Below are positions 1 to 8,626 of a stretch of 64,000 nucleotides of DNA, piece by piece. Origin of the DNA: Mobiluncus porci (GTDB lineage: Bacteria; Actinomycetota; Actinomycetes; Actinomycetales; Actinomycetaceae). The notes beneath the pieces are model-generated. The model was given only the letters and a program-made list of their open reading frames with translations, was not told where the DNA came from and ran no database searches. The stretch covers positions 1-64,000 of the forward strand of contig NZ_VUMY01000013.1 in the NCBI RefSeq assembly GCF_009695935.1, written 5' to 3'. The first letter of the stretch is position 1. The number at the start of each line of letters is the position of its first letter. Both the position numbers and the translations under genes were made by a program.

Positions 1-63
1 CAGGCCGAGAACCGGATGCACACCATTAAGGCTGTGATGGTTGCGACCTTGGGAGAGAAGTAA
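1..63 (+). CDS. arcB: Ornithine carbamoyltransferase, C-terminal end (partial)
   Basis: Only the last 20 codons and the TAA stop lie in the window. They read QAENRMHTIKAVMVATLGEK, which matches the conserved C-terminal helix of ornithine carbamoyltransferases. The enzyme interconverts ornithine plus carbamoyl phosphate with citrulline plus phosphate. Carbamate kinase starts 3 bp downstream, so this is probably the catabolic enzyme of an arginine deiminase operon. That is inferred from context, because the rest of the gene is outside the window. Confidence 0.85.
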   Translation, partial: QAENRMHTIKAVMVATLGEK

Positions 64-65
64 AC

Positions 66-1022
66 ATGCGTATCGTTATTGCACTAGGTGGAAACGCCCT
101 GTTACGCCGCGGCGAAAAACCCGACGCGAAAACCCAGCGGGATAACGTTGAACTCGCGGTGAAACAGTTAGCGCCTCTGGCCGATGAGCATGAAATCGTG
201 ATTACTCACGGTAACGGCCCCCAGGTCGGGGTGTTGGCGTTGCAATCCGCCAATGACGAGAACCTCACCGAGCCCTATCCGTTTGATACTCTCGGGGCCC
301 AGACTCAAGGCATGATTGGATACTGGCTGTTGCAGTCTTTGCAAAACAACCTCCCGGGACGCCACGTCTCCGCGCTTGTGAACCAGACTCTCGTTCTTGC
401 GGGAGATCCGGCCTTCGACAACCCGACAAAGTTTGTCGGCCAGGTTTACAGCAAGGAAGAAGCCGATAGCTTCGCGGCCGAGCGCGGCTGGGTCATGAAG
501 GAAGACGGCCAGTACTGGCGTCGGGTCGTGGGTTCGCCCCGCCCGCAGCGGATTATTGAAACCCGCTTGATTCGCCGGATGCTCGAAGTCGGAGCGGTTG
601 TGGTTTGTGCTGGCGGCGGCGGTATTCCCGTCATCCGCAACTCGAGCGGCAAGCTCCAGGGCGTGGAGGCGGTTATCGACAAGGATCTTACCGCCGCAGT
701 TCTCGCCGAACATCTCGAGGCAGACTTTTTGATGATTCTCACCGACGTGCCGGCAGTGCTCGACAACTACGGGACGGATCAACAAAAAGAAATCAACCGT
801 GCGACCCCCGGATTCATGCGCGCCAAAGGCTTCGCTGCCGGATCTATGGGGCCGAAAGTCGAAGCGGCTTGCCGTTTCGTGGAACTTACCGGCGATGCCG
901 CGGCAATCGGCCAACTGGCTGATGCCATGAAGATTATCGAAGGCGAAGCCGGCACCATCATCACCCCCGGAGGCAACTACGGCGGGCCTGATGACATCAA
1001 CCCGCGAAAACTTCGCGGCTAA
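66..1022 (+). CDS. arcC: Carbamate kinase
   Basis: A 318-residue protein of normal family length that begins MRIVIALGGNALLRRGE, the amino-acid-kinase phosphate loop of carbamate kinases. CAGGGGIPV near residue 185 and the C-terminal GGNYGGPDD stretch fit the family. It transfers phosphate from carbamoyl phosphate to ADP, giving ATP, CO2 and ammonia, the last step of the arginine deiminase pathway. The ATG lies 3 bp after the ornithine carbamoyltransferase stop and is preceded by GGGAGAGAAG inside that gene's end, so the two are almost certainly cotranscribed. A long antisense reading frame over this gene is a composition artefact. Confidence 0.97.
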   Translation: MRIVIALGGNALLRRGEKPDAKTQRDNVELAVKQLAPLADEHEIVITHGNGPQVGVLALQSANDENLTEPYPFDTLGAQTQGMIGYWLLQSLQNNLPGRHVSALVNQTLVLAGDPAFDNPTKFVGQVYSKEEADSFAAERGWVMKEDGQYWRRVVGSPRPQRIIETRLIRRMLEVGAVVVCAGGGGIPVIRNSSGKLQGVEAVIDKDLTAAVLAEHLEADFLMILTDVPAVLDNYGTDQQKEINRATPGFMRAKGFAAGSMGPKVEAACRFVELTGDAAAIGQLADAMKIIEGEAGTIITPGGNYGGPDDINPRKLRG

Positions 1023-1170
1023 CTGAATCTCCGGGCACGCGATTCGGCTCGGTTTGCCCAAGGTTGGGTGAGAAGGGGCGCGGAGGACCACCTCCAAACC
1101 CTGCGAATCGCATCAAGAATTGGAAAACTACGGATGCGTAAAGATGCGCATCTAGGAATGAGGAGAAAAA

Positions 1171-2298
1171 ATGGCGAAAATCGTTAGCTCATGGAACGAT
1201 TTCGATCCGCTGAAGCGGGTAATCGTCGGACGTGCGGATAACTCTGTTATTCCTCCGGAGGAACCGGCCACTTCGGAGAAGGTGCCGATCGACTCCGAAA
1301 TGCGCGGCATGTGGGGGTTGCGTCCTCTGGAAACCGTCGAGAAGGCAAATGCTCAGTTGGATAATCTGGCAAAGATCTTGGAAGACCGCGGCGTTATCGT
1401 CGATCGTCCGACTCCTTTGCAGTGGAACCAAGCGATTGGGACCCCGGATTTCCGCAACGACTCCATGATGACCTGTATGCCGCCTCGCGACATCTTGCTC
1501 ACCATCGGCAATGAGATTATTTCGGCTGCGAACTCTTTCCGTTGCCGTTACTTCGAGTACCTTGCCTACTGGCCCTTGATGAACGAGTACTTCGAGGAAG
1601 ACCCGGAGTTCCTCTGGACCCAGGCTCCGCGCCCGCGCTTGACCGACAAGTCCTACAAGCACAACTACTACGATGAGAAGATTTCGCTGGAGGAGCGCTT
1701 GGAGCGTACCGCCAACAAGGACTTCGTGACGACAGAAATCGAGCCCATGTGGGACGCCGCTGACGTCATGCGTGTGGGCAAGGACCTGTTCATTCAGCAC
1801 GGTCTGACCACCAACCGCAAGGCCATGGAGTGGTTCAAGCGTTACTACCCCGACTTGCGGGTACACGCCGTGAACTTCCCCGGCGACCCCTACCCGATCC
1901 ATATCGACGCGACCTTCGTGCCGCTGCGCCCGGGCCTCATCATCAACAACCCGCACCGTCGTCTCCCCGAAGAACAGCGCAAGATCTTCGAAGCGAACGA
2001 TTGGCAGATTGTCGATGCGGCTCAGCCGGCTCACGAAACCCCGCCGCCGCTGTGCTACTCCTCCGTCTGGTTGTCCATGAACTGCTTGGTTCTCGACCAC
2101 AAGACGGTTATCGTGGAAGCTTCCGAAACCAACCAGTTGGAGCAGATGGACAAGCTGGGCATGAACGTCATCCCGGTTCCGTTCCGCGACGCCTACCCGT
2201 TCGGCGGCGGCCTGCACTGCTCCACCGCGGACGTTTACCGCGAAGGCACCTGCGAGGATTACTTCCCGAACCAGGTTGACGACCCGACGCTGGTCTAA
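1171..2298 (+). CDS. Glycine-amidinotransferase-like (AGAT family) enzyme
   Basis: A 375-residue amidinotransferase of the pentein fold. The catalytic triad of vertebrate AGAT is visible: Asp195 in EPMWDAADVMR, His244 in YPIHIDATF, and nucleophile Cys350 in GGGLHCSTAD. The substrate-loop motif SSVWLSMN is also kept. The family moves the amidino group of arginine to an amine acceptor, releasing ornithine. The residue at the position of human Asn300, just before PIHID, is Tyr, so glycine as acceptor is not assured. The ATG follows AGGAG by 6 bp. The gene lies 148 bp after carbamate kinase, so it may share its regulation. Other family members act on inosamine phosphate or lysine; the product here is unproven. 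Confidence 0.85.
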   Translation: MAKIVSSWNDFDPLKRVIVGRADNSVIPPEEPATSEKVPIDSEMRGMWGLRPLETVEKANAQLDNLAKILEDRGVIVDRPTPLQWNQAIGTPDFRNDSMMTCMPPRDILLTIGNEIISAANSFRCRYFEYLAYWPLMNEYFEEDPEFLWTQAPRPRLTDKSYKHNYYDEKISLEERLERTANKDFVTTEIEPMWDAADVMRVGKDLFIQHGLTTNRKAMEWFKRYYPDLRVHAVNFPGDPYPIHIDATFVPLRPGLIINNPHRRLPEEQRKIFEANDWQIVDAAQPAHETPPPLCYSSVWLSMNCLVLDHKTVIVEASETNQLEQMDKLGMNVIPVPFRDAYPFGGGLHCSTADVYREGTCEDYFPNQVDDPTLV

Positions 2299-2341
2299 AG
2301 CGTCACCGGTGCAATAGCTGCACCAGCAGATTACTGTTGTT

Positions 2342-2380
2342 GGGGGCGGTTATCGTAAATGCCTTATGATAACCGCCCCC
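2342..2380. terminator. Long GC-rich hairpin after the amidinotransferase gene
   Basis: A perfect 13-bp inverted repeat (GGGGGCGGTTATC, 2342-2354, with its complement at 2368-2380) extends inward by four more pairs to a 5-base loop. It lies 44 bp after the amidinotransferase stop. There is no T-tract, so it is either a U-tract-less terminator, which actinobacteria commonly use, or an mRNA-stabilising hairpin. Confidence 0.6.
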
Positions 2381-2471
2381 ACTTCAGTAGCCGTCGTATC
2401 AGTATCAAAGGTGAACTGTACCCAAAACGGCTAATTTCAATTAACCACTTTGCAAAGAAGGAGATAGTGGT

Positions 2472-3554
2472 ATGAGTGCTGGAAATCAGTATGTGATGAA
2501 CACAAAAGTGGGTGCCATAGCAATGCTTATTTCGGCTACTGGCATGGGTCTCGTCCCGCTATTTAGCCGTTGGGCAACACGCACAGATATGTTCGATGGT
2601 TCCAAAGGACTAAATGCAGGTAATAGTATCGGTGCTTTGATGGCAACCGGACGCATGGGGATGGGAATCATATTTTTCGTTTGCCTGTTATTTTTGCTGA
2701 AAAAAGTAAAAGTCTGGCGCGAACTAAAAGTCTCACCGGCCATCATTATGGGCGGCGTGATGATTGGCTTGTCACTTGGTTGCTACGTGACAGCCACACT
2801 TCTTACCTCCGTTGCTAACGCTATTCTGCTGATATATATCGGTCCGGTGGTCTGTATTATCCTGGCGAGAATCTTCCGAAAAGAACCGATGACAGTCATT
2901 CACTATGTCTGCCTGGTTATCGTGTTCGCGGGAATGCTTTTCGGTAATGGACTTATGGGATTCAAAGAGGGCGGTTTCTTCTTTGATTTCAACTTGTCCA
3001 CGTCCACGCCTGACTTCCCCCTTGCGGGTATCGGAAACCTGGCTGGTTTGCTGTCCGGATTCTTCTACGGTTCCTCTATGTTCTTCAACGGGTACCGTAA
3101 AGACGCCGATACTGTAGCCCGCGGTGTGTGGAACTTTATCGCCGCAACAGTAGCGTCTGGTTCTCTGACCCTCGCCCTGAACTTCGTCGGCACTGTTGGT
3201 GGAGTTGAAGGATGGGCTCTGGACCTGCACCTAACGCCGTTCAACTGGGTGGGTGCAGTGCTGCTCTGGATTGTTTGCGGCCCGATTGCGCTGGGATTCC
3301 TCCTCGTTGCCGGTCGTAATCTTCCTGCTCCTGACTATGGGATTATCGCCTACTGGGAAGTTCCAGTCGCTCTGTTCGTAGGTCTTGTGGTCTACTCGGA
3401 GGCGTTAACCATCAACACGATTCTGGGAATCATCCTTGTTGTCGGTGGCGGAGCATATCCCAGCCTCAGTATGTTCCTGCAAAGTAGGAAGCTTAAGGCC
3501 AACGCCACTAAGGCATCAACTCAACAAGAAGAAAAGGCTCTGGTAACAGAGTAG
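2472..3554 (+). CDS. EamA/DMT-family transporter
   Basis: A 360-residue membrane protein with about ten hydrophobic helices and a two-fold repeat, typical of the drug/metabolite transporter superfamily. N-terminal GMGLVPLFSRWATR and the second-half stretch GRNLPAPDYGIIAYWEVP fit EamA transporters. It probably moves a small metabolite across the cytoplasmic membrane; the substrate cannot be read from sequence. AAGGAG lies 9 bp before the ATG. It sits between the amidinotransferase and an MHS transporter and has its own terminator downstream, so export of a product of the arginine pathway is a reasonable inference. Base composition is lower in GC than its neighbours. Confidence 0.85.
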   Translation: MSAGNQYVMNTKVGAIAMLISATGMGLVPLFSRWATRTDMFDGSKGLNAGNSIGALMATGRMGMGIIFFVCLLFLLKKVKVWRELKVSPAIIMGGVMIGLSLGCYVTATLLTSVANAILLIYIGPVVCIILARIFRKEPMTVIHYVCLVIVFAGMLFGNGLMGFKEGGFFFDFNLSTSTPDFPLAGIGNLAGLLSGFFYGSSMFFNGYRKDADTVARGVWNFIAATVASGSLTLALNFVGTVGGVEGWALDLHLTPFNWVGAVLLWIVCGPIALGFLLVAGRNLPAPDYGIIAYWEVPVALFVGLVVYSEALTINTILGIILVVGGGAYPSLSMFLQSRKLKANATKASTQQEEKALVTE

Positions 3555-3563
3555 CTATTCGCG

Positions 3564-3598
3564 GGGGAGACTAACGTGTGTTGGTCTCCCCTTTTTTT
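3564..3598 (+). terminator. Rho-independent terminator after the EamA gene
   Basis: A 12-bp stem (3564-3575 with 3580-3591, GGGGAGACTAAC on the left) closes a 4-base loop and is followed directly by seven T residues. This is a classic intrinsic terminator, 10 bp after the transporter stop codon. Confidence 0.93.
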
Positions 3599-3616
3599 AC
3601 CCTAAAGGGGACTGAA

Positions 3617-4930
3617 ATGGATACCACGAATCAATCATCTGAACAAGAAGAACAAGATCTTGTAGTCAAGAAAGTATTGGTATCATCTTTTTTTGCTAAC
3701 TTTGCGGAATGGATGGACTACGGTTCTTATGCCTACCTGGCCACAATTATTGCAATCGTCTTTTTTCCTGACGGTGATCCCGCGGTAAAACTCATGAGTA
3801 CCTACGCGGTTTTCGCACTGTCTTTTGTAGCGCGTCCCATCGGAGCATTTTTCTGGGGTGAAATGGGGGACAGAAAAGGCCGCAAATGGTCGTTGTCAGT
3901 TTCCGTTCTCTTGATGACTGGAGCAACCGCCTGTATCGGCTTAGTGCCGAGCTACGAGGCTATCGGAATTACAGCCCCGATTCTTCTGCTAATTTTCCGG
4001 CTTATTCAGGGATTCTCGGCTGCAGGGGAGTACGCGGGAGCTGCGATTTTCATCGCCGAATACGCCCCGAAAGAAAAGCGAGGTCTCTACACCTCTATTG
4101 TACCGGCCTCTACAGCATGCGGGCTGCTCGTGGGATCTTTCCTCGCCACTATTCTTAGTTTGACCCTAACTGAAGATGCACTTCAATCTTGGGGATGGAG
4201 AATTCCATTCCTCTTGGCTTTGCCCATTGGTGTGGTTGTACTACGGATGTGGTCTACTCTTAATGATTCCGAAGCATATCTGGAAATGGTGGAAAAACTA
4301 GAAGGAAAGAACGCAGCTCGTCAATCGCCGGTTCGGCTCATTTTTACTAAGTATTTCCGGATCACCTTGATTTCCTTTGGGGTATCATCCCTCAACGCGG
4401 TCGGGTTTTACATGGTATTAACTTACTTGCCGGTTTACGCCGAAACAGTGGTGGAACTCGATAAAGCTACCGCAGATATTATTACTAGCATCACATTGCT
4501 TGTTTATATCTCGTTTATTTTCTTGTCAGGAAAGATTTCCGATTATTTCGGGCGGAAGAAAATGCTTATTTCCGCCTCTATCGGTTTCATCATCTTCAGT
4601 TTGCCATGTTATATATTGCTAGGAACAGGCTCGGTTATACTGATGTTAGTTATCGAGATACTTATGGCATTCATCTTGACTATAAATGATGGAACCCTCG
4701 CATCGTTCTTATCCGAAACATTCCCCACCGAAGTACGCTACAGCGGTTTTGCTATCTCTTTCAACCTAGCCAATACTGTCTTTGGCGGAACGGTCGGATT
4801 TATATCCACCTGGTTAGTGACGCAAACTGGCAACTCGCTGGCTCCTGCCTACTATCTAATGGGAGTTTCGGCGTTCGCGTTCATCTGCATGATTTTCGCG
4901 AAGGAGCATAAAGATAAAGAACTGGCATAA
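3617..4930 (+). CDS. MFS transporter, metabolite:proton symporter (ProP-like) family
   Basis: A 437-residue, twelve-helix transporter beginning MDTTNQSSEQ. The loop 2-3 signature GDRKGRKWSL and the segment FRLIQGFSAAGEYAGAAIF are typical of the metabolite:H+ symporter branch (ProP, ShiA, citrate carriers). It probably imports an organic solute by proton symport. The start at 3617 is chosen because AAAGGGG precedes it and because an upstream in-frame start would lie inside the terminator hairpin. It shares a low-GC character with the EamA gene. Substrate unknown; the family includes carriers of betaine-type solutes, and the nearby amidinotransferase makes a guanidino compound conceivable. Confidence 0.88.
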   Translation: MDTTNQSSEQEEQDLVVKKVLVSSFFANFAEWMDYGSYAYLATIIAIVFFPDGDPAVKLMSTYAVFALSFVARPIGAFFWGEMGDRKGRKWSLSVSVLLMTGATACIGLVPSYEAIGITAPILLLIFRLIQGFSAAGEYAGAAIFIAEYAPKEKRGLYTSIVPASTACGLLVGSFLATILSLTLTEDALQSWGWRIPFLLALPIGVVVLRMWSTLNDSEAYLEMVEKLEGKNAARQSPVRLIFTKYFRITLISFGVSSLNAVGFYMVLTYLPVYAETVVELDKATADIITSITLLVYISFIFLSGKISDYFGRKKMLISASIGFIIFSLPCYILLGTGSVILMLVIEILMAFILTINDGTLASFLSETFPTEVRYSGFAISFNLANTVFGGTVGFISTWLVTQTGNSLAPAYYLMGVSAFAFICMIFAKEHKDKELA

Positions 4931-4980
4931 GCTCCAGACAGTTCTTGATTTTCGTTACCGTGGTTTTCTAGGAGGTGACT

Positions 4981-6507
4981 ATGTCGGATAGCCAGGTAAA
5001 CCCGAGCGGGCAGACTAGCGAGTCGAGGCGCTTGGAAAACCAGAATACGTTGCTGTCTTCTGCGCTGACACAGGCCCAAAGTGAGCTGAAGAATCTGCGC
5101 AAAGAGATTCAGCGGTTGCAAGAGCCGCCCCTTACTCACGGGACTGTTGTGAAGCTCGTCGATCCGGCGCGGCGCCTCGTGGACGTTTCCGTCATGGGAC
5201 GGCGCTTTCGCGTCACCATCGGCGACACGATTACGTGGGGGAGGCTCCAACTCGGGGACACTGTGTTACTGAACGACAAAATGGTTGGTATCGGGAAAGA
5301 AACCGCCGCCGACACCGGCGTGAGCGCGGTCGTCTTGGAACACGTGGATACAGACCGCGTCCTCGTCACGGTCAATAACGATAGCGTTCGTTTGCTGCGG
5401 CTGAGCGACCGGCTCCACGGCACTCGGATACGCCCCGGCGACACGTTGCTGGTGGATCTGCACTCCGGGCTTGCTCAGGAATATCTGGCGCGACCTGAGA
5501 TTGAGGGGCTGGAACTTGATGACAATCCGGGCGTGAACTGGGATCAGATTGGCGGACTCGAATCCGTGTTAACGCTCATTCGGGAAACCATTGAACTGCC
5601 GATGACCCACCCCGAGCTTTACGAAAGCTATCAGTTGCGACCCCCCAAGGGCATCTTGCTCTACGGCCCGCCGGGTGTTGGGAAAACTATGATTGCCAAA
5701 GCCATCGCCACCTCACTAAGCGAGATGCTTGGCAAGAAAGCCCACTTCCTCAATATCAAAGGTCCTGAGCTGCTGGACAAGTACGTGGGCGAAACCGAGC
5801 GGCGTGTGCGTGCCGTGTTTTCCCGCGCCCGCGAAAAGTCTGCGAACGGGGTACCGGTCATCGTGTTCTTCGATGAGATGGAGGCTCTGTTTCGGACTCG
5901 TGGCACGGGAGTATCGAGCGATGTTGAGACGACCGTCGTCCCGCAACTGCTTGCGGAGATTGATGGGGTCGAAGAGCTGCGTAACGTGGTTATAGTCGGC
6001 GCTTCCAACCGCGAAGACCTCATCGATCCGGCGATTGTCCGGCCCGGGCGCCTCGATATGCATATTCGTATCCCGCGACCCAACAAGGCTGCCTGCGCCG
6101 AGATTCTCGGGAAGTATCTCCGTGAGGATTTGCCCTATGCGTCCGAGGTGGAGCCCGCCGCCTTGCGCGACGAGGTCATCGACAAGGTCTTCACCCGCGA
6201 CGCCGCCACGGCAATCCTTCGGGTGACGCGAAAATCCGGCAAGGAGGAAACCTGGTATCTCTCCGATTTGGTCTCGGGGGCGATGTTGGCTTCCATTGTC
6301 GAAAAGGCGAAAGCGCGTGCGGTTCAACAAGCGCTTCGCGGCGAGCCCGGGATTCGTCTGGAACACCTGCTAGCCGCAATTCGGGATGAAACTGCCGCCC
6401 ACCAAGACCTCCCCGGGGTTTCCGACCCCGAAGAATGGGCGAGAATCGTGGGACGTTCTAAACGCCTCGACCCCATTGTGGACATCACCCCGATTCAACA
6501 GGACTAA
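4981..6507 (+). CDS. arc: Proteasome-associated ATPase ARC/Mpa
   Basis: A 508-residue AAA ATPase that forms hexamers and unfolds pupylated proteins. The order is right for ARC: an N-terminal coiled coil (about residues 16-48) that binds Pup, tandem OB domains (about 50-170), then the AAA module with Walker A GPPGVGKT (229-236), Walker B VIVFFDEME (298-299 acidic pair) and the second region of homology GASNREDLIDPAIVRPGR. The ATG at 4981 follows AGGAGG. The protein ends DITPIQQD and lacks the Gln-Tyr-Leu tail that Mpa uses to open the 20S proteasome gate, in keeping with the missing proteasome genes here. It leads the arc-dop-pup-pafA operon. Confidence 0.96.
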   Translation: MSDSQVNPSGQTSESRRLENQNTLLSSALTQAQSELKNLRKEIQRLQEPPLTHGTVVKLVDPARRLVDVSVMGRRFRVTIGDTITWGRLQLGDTVLLNDKMVGIGKETAADTGVSAVVLEHVDTDRVLVTVNNDSVRLLRLSDRLHGTRIRPGDTLLVDLHSGLAQEYLARPEIEGLELDDNPGVNWDQIGGLESVLTLIRETIELPMTHPELYESYQLRPPKGILLYGPPGVGKTMIAKAIATSLSEMLGKKAHFLNIKGPELLDKYVGETERRVRAVFSRAREKSANGVPVIVFFDEMEALFRTRGTGVSSDVETTVVPQLLAEIDGVEELRNVVIVGASNREDLIDPAIVRPGRLDMHIRIPRPNKAACAEILGKYLREDLPYASEVEPAALRDEVIDKVFTRDAATAILRVTRKSGKEETWYLSDLVSGAMLASIVEKAKARAVQQALRGEPGIRLEHLLAAIRDETAAHQDLPGVSDPEEWARIVGRSKRLDPIVDITPIQQD

Positions 6508-6542
6508 GACCGCTGCGGCAAAACGCGCGAAGGAGGAGACAC

Positions 6543-8441
6543 ATGCTGAGCGTGAAACGCATCATGTCGATAGAAACTGAATACGCCTTGAGCGACTTCC
6601 CCGCGGGCGGCGCGGCGGCTTCCGGTTCGGCGCGCGAGCCCGCGGCTTCGGGGGCGGGGACGTCGGTTCCCGCGAAGGCTCCTTCGAACGCCCCCACGGA
6701 AACGGAAGTCGCCCAGCAGGCCGAAGCCCTCGCCCAGCGCCTGCTTCGCACCTGGGCTCTGGCCGAAGCGAAAACCTCCGGGGTGCCGGTCACCAACCAC
6801 GTCCCCGATCCGGCAGGCGCGGCAGTCTCTTGGCGGATGCTCCCCGGAGCCGGCACCCGTTTCGACTATTCCGGAGAACACCCCGAACTCGACGCCGAAG
6901 GAAAAGCACACCGCGATTTGCCCCCCGAGGCGCGAACCAACGAGGAACTCGGTGCCGTCTTGACCGGCGTTAAAACCCGCTGGGTGACGAAAGTTGATGC
7001 CTTCGGACAGCACTACTACCGCGGAAACTCCACGATTGCGCCCAACGGGGCGAGACTCTATGTTGACCACGGACACCCCGAATATTCCGCGCCGGAATGT
7101 CTCGGACCCCTCCAGGCCGCCCTCTACGACCGTGCCGGAGACGAAATCATGACGCGGGCGGCCGCGGCGCTGCGGGAAAGCACGTCGGATAGTGAGGCCG
7201 GAGCGCGGGCTCTCATCTTGAAGAACAACACCGATGAGCGCGGCTCGGCCTGGGGCGCGCACGAAAACTATCTCGTGGAGCGCCGCGTCGAGTGGCAGCT
7301 CCTCGTGGATCTCTTTATGCCGTTCTTGGTGTCTCGCCCGATATTTTGCGGCACGGGTCGTCTCGGGCTCGGGCCCAACAGCGAAACCCCAGGATTCCAG
7401 ATTTTCCAGCGCGCGGACTTTATTGAAACCGAAGTTTCCCTCATGACAACGCGGGAACGACCCATCGTGAACACCCGCGACGAGCCCCACGCGAGCCGCC
7501 GCTACCGACGGTTCCACGTCATCACCGCAGATTCCTCGATGTTCCCCTATTCGGCCGCTTTGCGGACCGGCACGGCCGCGCTATTGCTGAGTTTGGCGGA
7601 GTCCTTCCCCGAGCGGGCCCGCGAACTTGCCGACAGGTGGGCGCTCCAAGATCCGGTGTCAGCGATCCAGGCGTTTTCGCGAGATGTCACCTTGCGCCAG
7701 TCCTGTCCCTTAAAGCGCGGGGGAGCGGCTACCGGACTGGAGATTCAGCAAGGGTACCTGGAGTTTATTCGCGACGTCGGTTTCGAGGAGGGCTCGGGAG
7801 GATATCAACAAGCGGACCGCGAAACCAAGTGGGTCATCGAGAATTGGGAACGGGTCTTGACCTCGCTCGCAAGAGGCTGGCAAGAAGCCACCGCTTTGGT
7901 GGAGTGGTGTGCGAAACTCGCTTTGTTAGATCGTAAGCGAACTCAGCTTGGCTGCGACTGGGACGACCCCAGACTGTCCTTGTTGAATCTCAGATTTTCC
8001 ATGATTGACGAAGGGCTCTCCTTGGCTCGAGCGCTGGAAAAAGGCGGTTTCGAGCCACTGTATTCCCGAGAGGAAATCCGTAAGGCCTCCTTTGAGGCGC
8101 CCCCAGAAACCCGCGCCGGAGGGCGGGCCGAACTATTGCGACGTTTCCCCGACCAACTCTGGGCCGCGTCCTGGATGGCGATTTTGGTCGATATCGGGAA
8201 GCGGCAGTTGGTTCGCGTCCAGTTCCCCGACCCCCACCATCCCACCCGCTTAGAGGTCCAGAAAGCCATCGAGATTTGCGAGAAAAAACTCGGGCCCGAA
8301 AGCGAAGACCAGGGGAAACTCGTTGCGGAAGTCCTAGAAGTCTTGGGAGTAGAATTGCCCGCAGACTTGAAATATTACTCCTGGGATGAGGGCTACTATG
8401 CCTCCGAGAGTTTTAAAGAGCAATTTGAGAAAGGGAAATGA
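6543..8441 (+). CDS. dop: Deamidase/depupylase Dop
   Basis: A 632-residue enzyme of the Pup ligase/depupylase fold. It converts the C-terminal Gln of Pup to Glu and removes Pup from targets. The ATP/Mg site begins at IETEY (Glu11), and NGARLYVDHGHPEYSAPE carries the catalytic Asp (Asp175). About 80 more residues than usual precede that Asp: a low-complexity Ala/Gly/Ser/Pro stretch (about 21-52) and a long insertion, so the protein exceeds the usual length of about 500. AAGGAGGAG before the ATG supports the start. It is 35 bp after arc, and its stop overlaps the pup start, so translation is coupled. Confidence 0.95.
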   Translation: MLSVKRIMSIETEYALSDFPAGGAAASGSAREPAASGAGTSVPAKAPSNAPTETEVAQQAEALAQRLLRTWALAEAKTSGVPVTNHVPDPAGAAVSWRMLPGAGTRFDYSGEHPELDAEGKAHRDLPPEARTNEELGAVLTGVKTRWVTKVDAFGQHYYRGNSTIAPNGARLYVDHGHPEYSAPECLGPLQAALYDRAGDEIMTRAAAALRESTSDSEAGARALILKNNTDERGSAWGAHENYLVERRVEWQLLVDLFMPFLVSRPIFCGTGRLGLGPNSETPGFQIFQRADFIETEVSLMTTRERPIVNTRDEPHASRRYRRFHVITADSSMFPYSAALRTGTAALLLSLAESFPERARELADRWALQDPVSAIQAFSRDVTLRQSCPLKRGGAATGLEIQQGYLEFIRDVGFEEGSGGYQQADRETKWVIENWERVLTSLARGWQEATALVEWCAKLALLDRKRTQLGCDWDDPRLSLLNLRFSMIDEGLSLARALEKGGFEPLYSREEIRKASFEAPPETRAGGRAELLRRFPDQLWAASWMAILVDIGKRQLVRVQFPDPHHPTRLEVQKAIEICEKKLGPESEDQGKLVAEVLEVLGVELPADLKYYSWDEGYYASESFKEQFEKGK

Positions 8442-8626
8442 TGGCGAAACAGATTCAAGAAAGCCACTCCAAGCGCGAGAACGAATCCGTCGAAGAAGTC
8501 GAACTCGCGCCACAGAACAAGATTTCCGAAGACAAACTTGATGCGTTAATCGAAGACATCGAGGACATCTTGAACGTCAACGCCTTGAGTTTTGTCCAAA
8601 ACTTCAAACAGCAAGGCGGACAATGA
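8438..8626 (+). CDS. pup: Prokaryotic ubiquitin-like protein Pup
   Basis: A 62-residue protein (61 if the second ATG at 8441 is used) ending in GGQ, the Pup C-terminus that Dop must deamidate before PafA can ligate it. The central acidic helix DALIEDIEDILNVNA is the part that binds the ARC coiled coil. It is otherwise disordered and rich in Glu, Lys and Gln, like other Pups. The start overlaps the dop stop and the stop overlaps the pafA start (ATGA), so all three are translationally coupled. In most actinobacteria prcB and prcA follow pup; here pafA follows at once. Confidence 0.97.
   Translation: MMAKQIQESHSKRENESVEEVELAPQNKISEDKLDALIEDIEDILNVNALSFVQNFKQQGGQ

Noticed and set aside
168-1097. 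309-residue open frame antisense to carbamate kinase
   Set aside because: The sense strand encodes a full-length conserved enzyme; the antisense product has no family character and such shadows are common at this GC content.
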